From assembly GCA_036645935.1 (NCBI GenBank), contig JAVXNE010000011.1:1-59629 (forward strand): DNA of 59,629 nucleotides. The letters are read 5' to 3'. Positions 8,605 to 15,854 of this stretch are shown piece after piece. The position numbers were made by a program, and so were the translations under genes. The stretch's first letter is position 1. The number at the start of each line of letters is the position of its first letter. Origin of the DNA: JAUNBN01 sp036645935 (GTDB lineage: Bacteria > Bacillota > Clostridia > Oscillospirales > Ruminococcaceae). The notes beneath the pieces were generated by a model that was not told the DNA's origin, ran no database searches, and saw only the letters and a program-made list of their open reading frames with translations.

Positions 8605-8747
8605 CCATAAAATCCGAAACGATTGCCCTCTAATTATTCTTGTGTATTCTAAGCTCTAAACCGTGCACGGGCTCGCGATGATTTGCTGCGCGGCACCATG
8701 AAGCGCCAATTTTGGAGTTGGGACAATTAACGTTAATCGAATAAAAT

Positions 8748-8764
8748 ATATTGATAATCGATAT
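8748..8764. promoter_or_regulatory. Imperfect palindrome, candidate XRE operator
   Basis: ATATTGAT and ATCGATAT flank a single A, giving 8-bp arms with one mismatch. The element ends 7 nt before the -35 box of the promoter for the DUF2975/XRE operon. A related half, AATCGAATAAAA, occurs about 20 bp further upstream. Autoregulation by the small XRE protein is an inference. Confidence 0.4.
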
Positions 8765-8771
8765 AAAAACA

Positions 8772-8800
8772 TTGACAAATAATAATTGAAATGATATCAT
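8772..8800 (+). promoter_or_regulatory. Sigma-A promoter for the DUF2975/XRE operon
   Basis: A perfect -35 box TTGACA (8772-8777), a 17-bp spacer and the -10 box TATCAT (8795-8800, five of six matches). Transcription would start about 8807, with the SD AAGGAGG at 8815-8821 and the ATG at 8830. Confidence 0.7.
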
Positions 8801-8829
8801 GCAATCACAATTACAAGGAGGCACTGACA

Positions 8830-9273
8830 ATGAAATCCGACAAAAAATCGCTTGCACTGACAATTGCGCTCGTTTGGATTTGTACCGCGCTCGCCTGTGC
8901 GCTGCTGTTTGCGGCGCCGTGGCTATCGCGGCTTTATGCCGATTATGTAAAGCGGCCAGAGCTGTTCGCGCCTCTTTGCGCCGCGCTCTACCTCAGTTTG
9001 ATACCCGAGGCGCTGGCGCTCGGAAGGTTGCACGGTCTGCTTGGCAATTTGTGCAATGGAGAGGTGTTCACAAGGGGGAATTGCGACAATCTTCGCACGC
9101 TCTCCTACTGCTGTTTTGCAGCTGGAGCGATTTTTATCGCGCTCTGCTTTTGGATACCGACTGCGCTGCTGCTCGCGTTTGCGGCATGCTTTATGGGACT
9201 GATGCTCCGTGTGCTCAAAAATGTCTTCGTGCAGGCGGTTGCGCTGCGCGAGGAAAACGACGCGGTGATATAA
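8830..9273 (+). CDS. DUF2975 family membrane protein
   Basis: The 147-residue protein has four membrane segments (about 8-30, 45-62, 88-108 and 112-132) and the character of DUF2975 proteins, small membrane proteins usually encoded just before a small XRE regulator. The family's biochemical role is unknown. The start is fixed by AAGGAGG at 8815-8821; an upstream ATG at 8791 lies inside the promoter and is rejected. It is followed after 13 nt by the XRE gene, so the two form a classic two-gene cassette. The membrane protein may sense an envelope signal or antagonise the regulator; this is inference from the recurrent pairing. Confidence 0.75.
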   Translation: MKSDKKSLALTIALVWICTALACALLFAAPWLSRLYADYVKRPELFAPLCAALYLSLIPEALALGRLHGLLGNLCNGEVFTRGNCDNLRTLSYCCFAAGAIFIALCFWIPTALLLAFAACFMGLMLRVLKNVFVQAVALREENDAVI

Positions 9274-9286
9274 GGAGGTATCAAAA

Positions 9287-9493
9287 GTGGCTATCATCAT
9301 AAATCTCGACATAATGATGGCGCGGCGCAAGATTTCTTCAACCGAGCTGTCCGAGCGCATTGGGCTGACGCCTGCCAATCTGTCAATTCTAAAAACAAAC
9401 AAGGCTAAAGCGATAAGATTCTCGACACTTGAAAGTTTGTGTAAAGCGCTCGACTGCCAGCCGAGCGATCTCATTGAATACAAACAGGAATAA
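9287..9493 (+). CDS. Small XRE-type transcriptional regulator (YozG-like)
   Basis: The 68-residue protein is essentially one Cro/CI helix-turn-helix domain: SSTELSERIGLTPANLSIL (about 17-35) forms helices 2-3, and the end, STLESLCKALDCQPSDLIEY, is the standard YozG-type tail. The start is GTG at 9287 with a strong AAGGAGG (9272-9278). It overlaps nothing and is cotranscribed with the DUF2975 gene. It probably binds the palindrome at 8748-8764 and represses its own operon. No effector domain is present. Confidence 0.85.
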   Translation: MAIIINLDIMMARRKISSTELSERIGLTPANLSILKTNKAKAIRFSTLESLCKALDCQPSDLIEYKQE

Positions 9494-9669
9494 ACTTAAC
9501 GATTCAGCCGCTGTTGAAGAAACTTGAACGACTGACGAAGTGGCTTGAATGATATCGATAATGTGATAGAGATAAGGTTTTCACGTTGCGGAAGCTAACA
9601 AGCGTTTCGAAGAGGGAAATTTTTTGAAGCTGCACAAAAACAGGGTGAGTATTATTAAGGAGTGAGATT

Positions 9670-11292
9670 ATGAGCGATCAGGAACAGGCGGCAAGATCAG
9701 ACATAAAAACCGAAAGCGCACAATCTGCACAGGCAGAGTGCGATGCAGTTGGAAATATTACACAGGGCGAGGCTGGGAGTATCAGCGCGTTTAGGGCAGC
9801 TGCGCCGAAACCTGAATATAAATTCAAGATGTTTGAATCTGTGGTGGCGTTTGTGGCGCTCGCTGTCGGAATCATGTTTGCGAGGTATGTCGTGTGGCAT
9901 GTTAGCGGGTATTTCACAACGCTGACCATGTGGGCGCTGCTTGCGCTGTGCACCGTGTTTTTGCAAAAGAGCGCGATCAAGCTGCACCGTACTTCACGCG
10001 TGCTCATTGGGATAATTGCGGCGTTTGCACTTGTCTTTTCGATAACCGACAATGGGATTATTAAATTTCTTGTCATATGTTTCGAACTTTCAGCAGGTGC
10101 TTATTTTGTCTATTCCGCGGCGCTGCCGCGCGAAACTCTCGACGGACGGTTGAGATATGACGTCGGTGCGTCGCTGATATCCGTTCCGTTTTCGGCGTTT
10201 GGCTCGGAACTAAGAGCGCTTGCCGGTTCGGGTGAGCGCAAGCGGGAGGGGCACGCGGCAAGCCAGGTGCTAATGGGGCTGATAATTGCGATTCCGCTCA
10301 CATTGGTTGTCGCGCCTTTGCTGATGACTGCCGATCAGCAAATGCGCAAGATGCTTGAAAGCGCGTTCAGAGGTGTCTCCGACAACATCGGAAGCGCTGT
10401 GATTCAGCTGGTTATGGGCGTGCTTGTCGCGTGTTATGTTTTCGGAATGCTCTACGCCAATGCGCATCATTTTAAGGCAGCGCAGTGCTCTAACGAGGCT
10501 TTCGAGCAGCGCCTTTCAGCATACCGAAGCGTGCCCAATCTTGCGGCCTACATTGCTGTTACACCGATCCTTGCACTCTATGCGATGTATTTAGCACTGC
10601 AATCGAGCTATTTTTTCTCGGCATTTTCAGGAGTGCTGCCGGCGGGTTTCAGCTATTCGGGATATGCGAGGCAAGGATTCTTTGAGCTGTGCGCGCTCTC
10701 TGTTATAAATCTTGTGGTAATATTCGCGATAAATAGATTTACCGCAAAGAGCGGGGAAAACCGCACCAGGCCACTTCGCGCGGTCACAGTGACGGTGTGT
10801 TCGGCAACGCTGCTGATAATCTCGACGGCGCTTTCCAAGATGCTCTTATATATTAAGAACGTTGGACTCACCCGCCTACGGGTCTACACGAGCTGGTTCA
10901 TGGTGCTGCTTGCGCTCGTGTTTGTTTACATTGTCATTCAGCAGTTCAAGACGAAATTCCCTTTCGTGAGGGTGGCGGTGATAACGGCAGTCGCGATGTT
11001 TGCGATGCTCGCATTTTCGCAGAGCGATTATTGGATAGCTCGCTACAATGTCGAGGCGTATATTTCGGGGCGTAATAAAGAGCTTGACAGCTATATGATT
11101 ATGTATGAGCTGTCAGACGACGCGAGTGTTTATCTGCTTGAGCAGCAGGGTAAGATAAAAGATGGTGCTGACCGGTATAATGAAGAGATTATGCAGTATA
11201 AGCTGAATGACTACAAAAGGGATAAATTCTCAACGTATAATATCCCCTCAATGCTGACGCGAAGCGAGCTTGAGAGAACTCTCAATAAGTGA
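9670..11292 (+). CDS. DUF4173 family multi-pass membrane protein
   Basis: The 540-residue protein has a soluble, acidic and serine-rich N-terminus of about 50 residues. About ten to twelve membrane segments follow, then a C-terminal soluble tail of about 90 residues. DUF4173 hallmarks are visible: YARQGFFELCALS near residue 330 and GLTRLRVYTSWFM near 400. Function is unknown; these proteins occur in Firmicutes and Actinobacteria next to small regulators. The start ATG at 9670 is preceded by AAGGAG. The 175-bp gap from the XRE gene shows no terminator, so cotranscription with the cassette is possible. Confidence 0.75.
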   Translation: MSDQEQAARSDIKTESAQSAQAECDAVGNITQGEAGSISAFRAAAPKPEYKFKMFESVVAFVALAVGIMFARYVVWHVSGYFTTLTMWALLALCTVFLQKSAIKLHRTSRVLIGIIAAFALVFSITDNGIIKFLVICFELSAGAYFVYSAALPRETLDGRLRYDVGASLISVPFSAFGSELRALAGSGERKREGHAASQVLMGLIIAIPLTLVVAPLLMTADQQMRKMLESAFRGVSDNIGSAVIQLVMGVLVACYVFGMLYANAHHFKAAQCSNEAFEQRLSAYRSVPNLAAYIAVTPILALYAMYLALQSSYFFSAFSGVLPAGFSYSGYARQGFFELCALSVINLVVIFAINRFTAKSGENRTRPLRAVTVTVCSATLLIISTALSKMLLYIKNVGLTRLRVYTSWFMVLLALVFVYIVIQQFKTKFPFVRVAVITAVAMFAMLAFSQSDYWIARYNVEAYISGRNKELDSYMIMYELSDDASVYLLEQQGKIKDGADRYNEEIMQYKLNDYKRDKFSTYNIPSMLTRSELERTLNK

Positions 11293-11467
11293 ATGGCAAA
11301 AGTGTAAATGCGCAGATGGTCAGCGGTGCGGCGTGGGATTGCGAGCGAAATCTCTCGGCGGATTTATGAGAAAAAATACCATGATGAGCGAAAATGTATT
11401 TCAGTTAGATATCTGATGATCAGTATTAGCGCGGCAGTGGCGAAGAATTTTTTAACTCATAGGGTGG

Positions 11468-11519
11468 CTGCCTAATAATACACGAAAATGGTGTATTATT
11501 AGGCAGTTAGTGCTATAAT
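11468..11519 (+). promoter_or_regulatory. 16-bp perfect hairpin overlapping the mrp promoter
   Basis: Arms at 11468-11483 and 11491-11506 are perfectly complementary (CTGCCTAATAATACAC on the left) around a 7-nt loop. An extended -10, TGCTATAAT (TATAAT at 11514-11519), follows at once, so the right arm covers the -35 region. No good -35 hexamer is visible. As DNA it could be an operator. As an RNA hairpin for transcription coming from upstream it could be a terminator, although only short T-runs follow. Confidence 0.5.
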
Positions 11520-11553
11520 ATACTTCTGAATAAACAAAGAACGGAGAACAGAT

Positions 11554-12390
11554 ATGTCTGAAGATTGTACCCACGACTGCTCAAGCTGCGGGAGTGCCTG
11601 CTCCGAGCGAGAAGAGAGCCCAAAGGACATGCGCGAGCCCTCGCATCCCGCGAGCGACGTGAAAAAAATCATTGCGGTGATGAGCGGCAAGGGGGGAGTT
11701 GGAAAATCGTTGGTGAGCGCGATGCTCGCTGTGCTTCTAAACCGCCGCGGATTCAAAACAGGCGTGATGGACGCCGATGTCACCGGTCCGTCGATACCTA
11801 AGGTGTTCGGCATCAGCGGACGTGCGCAGGGAGATGACACCGCGCTGTATCCTATTGCCTCAAAAACTGGCATTGAGGTGATGTCGCTCAATCTGTTGCT
11901 TGAAAACGAGAGCGATCCCGTTGTCTGGCGCGGTCCGATAATTGCGGGAACTGTGTTGCAGTTCTGGACAAACGTCGCGTGGGGTGCGCTCGATTACCTG
12001 ATTATCGACATGCCCCCCGGCACGGGAGATGTGCCGCTGACGGTGTTTCAGTCCATCCCCGTGGACGGAATTGTCGTCGTCGAGACGCCGCAAAAACTCG
12101 TGTCGATGATAGTGGACAAAGCCGCTAAGATGGCCGGAATGCTCGATGTGCCCATACTCGCGCTCGTTGAGAACATGAGCTACATCTCCTGCCCCGACTG
12201 CGGCAAGAAAATAGCGCTGTTCGGAGAGGGAAACGCAGAGCAGGACGCGGAGCGCTATGGTATTTCAACTGTTGCCAAACTGCCGCTCGATGCGAAGCTT
12301 GCCGGAGCGTGCGACGAGGGCATGATTGAGCTGTTCGACGGCGACTGGCTCGACAAGGTTGCGGACATGCTCGAGGGGTTGTTGAAATAG
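11554..12390 (+). CDS. Mrp/NBP35-type Fe-S cluster carrier ATPase
   Basis: The 278-residue cytoplasmic P-loop protein of the Mrp/ApbC group takes part in Fe-S cluster assembly or transfer. The deviant Walker A is SGKGGVGKS (44-52). MPPGTGDVPL (153-162) marks the family, and the cluster-bridging CPDC pair (Cys213, Cys216) is intact. It also has an N-terminal cysteine cluster, CTHDCSSCGSAC (Cys5, 9, 12, 16), like the ferredoxin-type extension of NBP35-like proteins, which suggests it carries a second cluster. The start ATG at 11554 has GGAG upstream. It stands alone, with a bidirectional terminator downstream. Confidence 0.9.
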   Translation: MSEDCTHDCSSCGSACSEREESPKDMREPSHPASDVKKIIAVMSGKGGVGKSLVSAMLAVLLNRRGFKTGVMDADVTGPSIPKVFGISGRAQGDDTALYPIASKTGIEVMSLNLLLENESDPVVWRGPIIAGTVLQFWTNVAWGALDYLIIDMPPGTGDVPLTVFQSIPVDGIVVVETPQKLVSMIVDKAAKMAGMLDVPILALVENMSYISCPDCGKKIALFGEGNAEQDAERYGISTVAKLPLDAKLAGACDEGMIELFDGDWLDKVADMLEGLLK

Positions 12391-12619
12391 GAGAACGGAA
12401 AAAAACATCCATCACGAAAGTGCACGCCGCATTTTAAGAGTGTTGTGAGGGCGTGAGCCTCATCTTTTGAGCTTGAGGTTTTCAAAAAAGGATGCCAGAA
12501 GAATTTCTAAACGATTTGCGGCAGTGGGACAGCGTTTTGCAGCGGGAAATGCGGGATTGGGAAGATACGGGCGCAAAACAACAATTAAGTGTGTGTTGGG
12601 ATTGCTGATTTCGCAAAAT

Positions 12620-12665
12620 AAAAGACGCTCTTAACGGATTTCAATGTCCGTTAAGAGTGTCTTTT
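12620..12665. terminator. Bidirectional intrinsic terminator
   Basis: A 19-bp stem (12620-12638 with 12647-12665, one G-T wobble) surrounds an 8-nt loop and is flanked by A4 on one side and T5 on the other. It separates the convergent mrp-like and desulfoferrodoxin genes and can serve both. Confidence 0.85.
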
Positions 12666-12754
12666 TGGTGAGATTTTTAAAAGTGAAACTGATGCGACAG
12701 CGAGATCGCGGACAGATTTAATCCAATCCGGTCAAAGCTGACAGGAAGACCGAT

Positions 12755-13138
12755 TTAAAGCTCTTTTTTCCAAAGACCGTGAATATTGCAATACTCATAA
12801 ACTGCGACGGCCTTGTCGCCGCCGGCGAGTGCGAATTCCGCAACTGGGGCTTCACCGGGCTTGAGGCATTTGCGCTGGCCGCCGCGCTCGGTCTTGAGAT
12901 AGATCCACTGAATGAAATGCTCTTCGAGCATTGGATGCGCGGTTGAGCCGACCTGGACAGAAATCTTGTCGCCGTTAACGACAACTTCGGGCACGTGTTT
13001 TTCGAGCGCCGCATCGGTGGTGTTGGGAACGAGCTCCTGCATGTTTTCACCGCAGCAGACGACGGGCACGCCGCTCTCATGAATCATGCCGATGATGTTT
13101 CCGCAATGCTTGCATATGAAGAATCTTTGACCGCACAT
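12755..13138 (-). CDS. dfx: Desulfoferrodoxin (superoxide reductase)
   Basis: This 127-residue iron protein reduces superoxide to hydrogen peroxide without making O2, typical of anaerobes. The N-terminal desulforedoxin-like centre I has Cys9, Cys12, Cys28 and Cys29 (ICKHCGN and VVCCGE). The catalytic centre II ligands are His48, His68, His74, Cys117 and His120 (EKHVP, AHPM, EEHF, YCNIHG), so both sites look intact, making it the two-iron class. The SD GGGAGG precedes the ATG at 13138. It is transcribed away from thioredoxin across a shared, symmetric promoter region, pointing to a common stress response. Confidence 0.95.
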   Translation of the reverse strand: MCGQRFFICKHCGNIIGMIHESGVPVVCCGENMQELVPNTTDAALEKHVPEVVVNGDKISVQVGSTAHPMLEEHFIQWIYLKTERGGQRKCLKPGEAPVAEFALAGGDKAVAVYEYCNIHGLWKKEL

Positions 13139-13196
13139 AAATAATACCTCCCAATAATATTGTGGACTGATATCAACTGCCGCTTACGATGGATAA

Positions 13197-13267
13197 AGTA
13201 TATAACGCGCAAGGCCGTGCGCTCTGTGACAATATCACAGATTACTGCGACCGAATGCGGGTATACT
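13197..13267. promoter_or_regulatory. Divergent dfx/trx promoters around one central palindrome
   Basis: The palindrome CTGTGACAATATCACAG (13224-13240) has 6-bp arms and a 5-bp centre. On the plus side a TATACT -10 box lies at 13262-13267; on the minus side an identical TATACT reads from 13202 to 13197. Each -10 is exactly 21 bp from the palindrome edge, so the palindrome overlaps both -35 positions. A regulator bound here would control both genes. Its identity is not known: the half-sites resemble Crp/Fnr or Rex half-sites, but the spacing differs. Confidence 0.6.
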
Positions 13268-13303
13268 CACAGCATAACCTGAAATGAAAAGCGAGGGAAA
13301 ACC

Positions 13304-13612
13304 ATGTCTGTTATAACGATTACGGCGGAAAACTACGAGGCCGAGGTAGCGAAATCAAATGTGCCGGTTCTGCTCGATTTTTGGGCCACGTGGTGCGGTC
13401 CGTGCCGCCAGCTCTCACCCGTTGTCGACGAGATAGCAAACGAGAGAACCGATGTCAAGGTCGGCAAGGTCAATGTTGATGAACAGGGTGAGCTTGCCCA
13501 GAAGTTCGGAGTGATGAGTATACCGACGCTCATTGTCCTCAAAGGCGGAGAGATTGCCGAGAAATCGGTCGGCGTCAAGCCCAAAGCGGCGATACTGAGC
13601 ATGCTTGGATAA
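13304..13612 (+). CDS. trxA: Thioredoxin
   Basis: A 102-residue classical thioredoxin. The active site is WCGPC with redox cysteines Cys31 and Cys34, LLDFWAT precedes it, and the cis-proline is Pro74 in MSIPTL. Length and fold order match TrxA. It reduces protein disulfides in the cytoplasm; the thioredoxin reductase is not in this window. The ATG at 13304 follows a GAGG-type SD. It is divergent from desulfoferrodoxin and shares the operator region, so it probably belongs to the oxygen/redox defence of this anaerobe. Confidence 0.95.
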   Translation: MSVITITAENYEAEVAKSNVPVLLDFWATWCGPCRQLSPVVDEIANERTDVKVGKVNVDEQGELAQKFGVMSIPTLIVLKGGEIAEKSVGVKPKAAILSMLG

Positions 13613-13794
13613 CAAAGCAGAAAATCCTCACAAGGACAGTGTATATCGTGCTAAGGCAGGATGTCAATATAATATATATTGACAAAGTGAATGGTATATA
13701 TGTGAAAACTAAAAACGAGCGCGCAATGCCGGATTCACAGGCTTTGTGCGCTCGTTTTGTGCTGTTGTACGGGATGGTTTCAGGGTGTGCGCCG

Positions 13795-14754
13795 CTATTT
13801 CAGCGCGTTGCGAAGACGTTCGGTGAGCTGAGGCGTTGTGAAACCGTATTCCTCGAGCAAATCATCAATCTTGCCGCTCTGCCCGAAACGATCCTCGACG
13901 CCGATTTTTTCAAAACTGACGTCCATGCCTGCGACGACACATGCAACGGCGTCTCCGAGACCGCCGATAACACTGTGCTCCTCCGCGGTGACAACGCGCT
14001 TGCATTTTTGCGTGTATTCCACAACCGTTTTTTCATCAAGCGGTTTGATCGTGTGAACGTTTATAACTGCGACGCTTTTGCCCTCGGCTTCGAGCGCTTT
14101 CGCGGCCTCGAGCATGGGAGCTACCATATATCCGCATGCGAAAACCGCAAGATCGGTTCCATCACGCAGAACATTGGCATGTCCCAGCGTAAACGGCGCG
14201 TTTGGCAAAACGGAAACCGCCGCTCTTCCAAGCCGCAGATAGGCGGGGCCATCCATTTTGGCGAGAGCCCTGACGGCCTTGACTGTCTCGAGCGCGTCAC
14301 ACGGCACGACAACTGTCATTCCCGGAATTACGCGCATGAGAGCGATGTCCTCAATCGACTGGTGCGAGCCGCCATCCTCTCCGACGGTTATTCCGGAGTG
14401 GGTGCAGGCGAGCTTGACGTTAAAGTGCGGGTACGCTACCGAGTTGCGTACAACCTCATAGGCGCGGCCTGTCCCGAAAATTGCGAAAGTTGAACAGAAC
14501 GGGATGTATCCCATGCGCGAGAGTCCCGCGCTCATGCCAACGAGGTTACACTCTGCGATTCCAACGTTTATGTGGCGCTCAGGGAAAGCCTCCTTAAATG
14601 TCTTTGTCATGGTTGCGCCCGAAAGGTCGGCGTCGAGAACAATGACTTTGTCGTTATTTTGGCCAAGTTCCACAAGGGCGCAGCCATACGCCGCGCGGGT
14701 TGCCATATGGCTGGCCGCTTTAATTGATTCCATCAAGTTATTTACATCAGCCAT
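13795..14754 (-). CDS. Transketolase, C-terminal subunit (split enzyme)
   Basis: The 319-residue protein carries the pyrimidine-binding and C-terminal domains of transketolase. VLDADLSGATMTK opens the Pyr domain; GIAECNLVGMSAGLSRMG supplies the catalytic Glu contacting ThDP; THSGITVGEDGGSHQSIED is highly conserved; and the C-terminal domain ends normally. It must pair with the N-terminal subunit encoded just upstream to form the ThDP site between chains. The start ATG at 14754 lies 4 nt after the partner's stop, with GGAGGG as SD. A longer upstream frame exists but runs through the partner gene. It works in the pentose phosphate pathway, moving two-carbon ketol units. Split transketolases are common in Clostridia and archaea. 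Confidence 0.92.
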   Translation of the reverse strand: MADVNNLMESIKAASHMATRAAYGCALVELGQNNDKVIVLDADLSGATMTKTFKEAFPERHINVGIAECNLVGMSAGLSRMGYIPFCSTFAIFGTGRAYEVVRNSVAYPHFNVKLACTHSGITVGEDGGSHQSIEDIALMRVIPGMTVVVPCDALETVKAVRALAKMDGPAYLRLGRAAVSVLPNAPFTLGHANVLRDGTDLAVFACGYMVAPMLEAAKALEAEGKSVAVINVHTIKPLDEKTVVEYTQKCKRVVTAEEHSVIGGLGDAVACVVAGMDVSFEKIGVEDRFGQSGKIDDLLEEYGFTTPQLTERLRNALK

Positions 14755-14758
14755 TGCA

Positions 14759-15571
14759 CTAACCCTCCAGTTCGCAGAGAGCTTGAGCTCTCTGCTCTTC
14801 GTTGGGGGCCTTGCCGTGCCAGCCCGCCTGATTTTCCATAAATGAAACACCTTTGCCCTTGACAGTGTGCGCCCAGATGCATTTGGGCTTTCCTGTCTCT
14901 GTCGCGTGACCCAGCGCTGCGACGACCTGCTCAATGTCATTGCCGTCCTCGACCTCGACAACGTCGAAACCGAAAGCCTCAAACTTTGAACCGATGTCAC
15001 CCAGTGCCATGACGTCGTCGTTGGCTCCGTCGATCTGAAGCCCGTTGTTATCCACAAGCACGGTGAGGTTATCGAGATTAAAGTGCGCTGCGGCCATGGC
15101 CGCTTCCCAGACCATGCCCTCCTGGAGCTCGCCGTCTCCCACGATCACAAAGACTTTGATGTCGCTGTGCTGAAGTTTTGCGCCAAGCGCCATGCCCGTT
15201 GCTATGCTGATTCCCTGGCCGAGAGAACCCGTTGATGCGTCGACTCCGGGAACCTTTTTGGCATCGGGGTGACCCTGCAATATGCCGTGCAGCTGTCGAA
15301 AATGATTGTATTCATCGCGAGAAAAAAAGCCGAGATCTGCGAGTGTCGCATAGTAGGCCGGAGCGCAGTGACCTTTGCTCAAGACAAAACGGTCGCGATT
15401 TGGATCGTCCGGATGTTTTGGATCGACACGCATAGCGGTGTTGAAAGTTGCGACGAAAAGCTCAACTGACGAGAGACTGCCGCCCGGGTGGCCGCTTGCG
15501 GCCTTCGCAGTCATCTCGATGATGTCGCGGCGCACACGACGGCATTTTTCTTTTAGTATTACGGTATCCAT
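14759..15571 (-). CDS. Transketolase, N-terminal subunit (split enzyme)
   Basis: The 270-residue protein has the diphosphate-binding domain of transketolase: KAASGHPGGSLSSVELF at the start, the substrate-site sequence VLSKGHCAPAYYATLADLG, and the ThDP/Mg2+ motif beginning VGDGELQEG and ending in VLVDNNG, the canonical GDG-to-NN pattern. The ATG at 15571 has AGGAGG upstream. Transcribed first in a two-gene operon with the C-terminal subunit. Together they form one full transketolase, interconverting C5 sugars with glycolytic intermediates and supplying ribose phosphate. Confidence 0.93.
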   Translation of the reverse strand: MDTVILKEKCRRVRRDIIEMTAKAASGHPGGSLSSVELFVATFNTAMRVDPKHPDDPNRDRFVLSKGHCAPAYYATLADLGFFSRDEYNHFRQLHGILQGHPDAKKVPGVDASTGSLGQGISIATGMALGAKLQHSDIKVFVIVGDGELQEGMVWEAAMAAAHFNLDNLTVLVDNNGLQIDGANDDVMALGDIGSKFEAFGFDVVEVEDGNDIEQVVAALGHATETGKPKCIWAHTVKGKGVSFMENQAGWHGKAPNEEQRAQALCELEG

Positions 15572-15763
15572 CTGTTCCTCCTGTGATTTTTGAGTGTGCT
15601 AAACACATTTTTGCCTGCCGCGAGGCAGATGCGAGAGCGCAACCCATAAGCATGAATTTAATTATTATATCACAAACAAAACCAAATTGGGACGTAAAGA
15701 TTGCCTATCTGAATTTAAAATGTCCAAGATGTGTACGATGTGTAAAATATGGGAGTCTATTGG

Positions 15764-15792
15764 TTTACATGCAGAGAGACATGTGTTATTAT
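15764..15792 (+). promoter_or_regulatory. Promoter upstream of the SH3 lipoprotein gene
   Basis: TTTACA (15764-15769), a 17-bp spacer and TATTAT (15787-15792) form a good sigma-A-type promoter 63 nt before the ATG at 15855, with GGAGG as SD. Confidence 0.55.
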
Positions 15793-15854
15793 TTGCACGT
15801 AGTAGTTGTCTGAATACTTAAAAATGGTCTAAAAACAATTTTGGAGGCACTTAT

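Noticed and set aside
13224..13240. Classical Crp/Fnr or Rex binding site
   Set aside because: The half-sites match, but the centre is 5 bp instead of 6, so I report only a palindromic operator of unknown regulator.
13639..14493. 284-codon plus-strand open frame opposite the transketolase C-terminal subunit
   Set aside because: It lies antisense to a clearly conserved enzyme gene, has no family motifs and begins in the intergenic gap without a proper SD. Similar antisense frames in copA, hppA and the 21711-23468 gene were rejected too.
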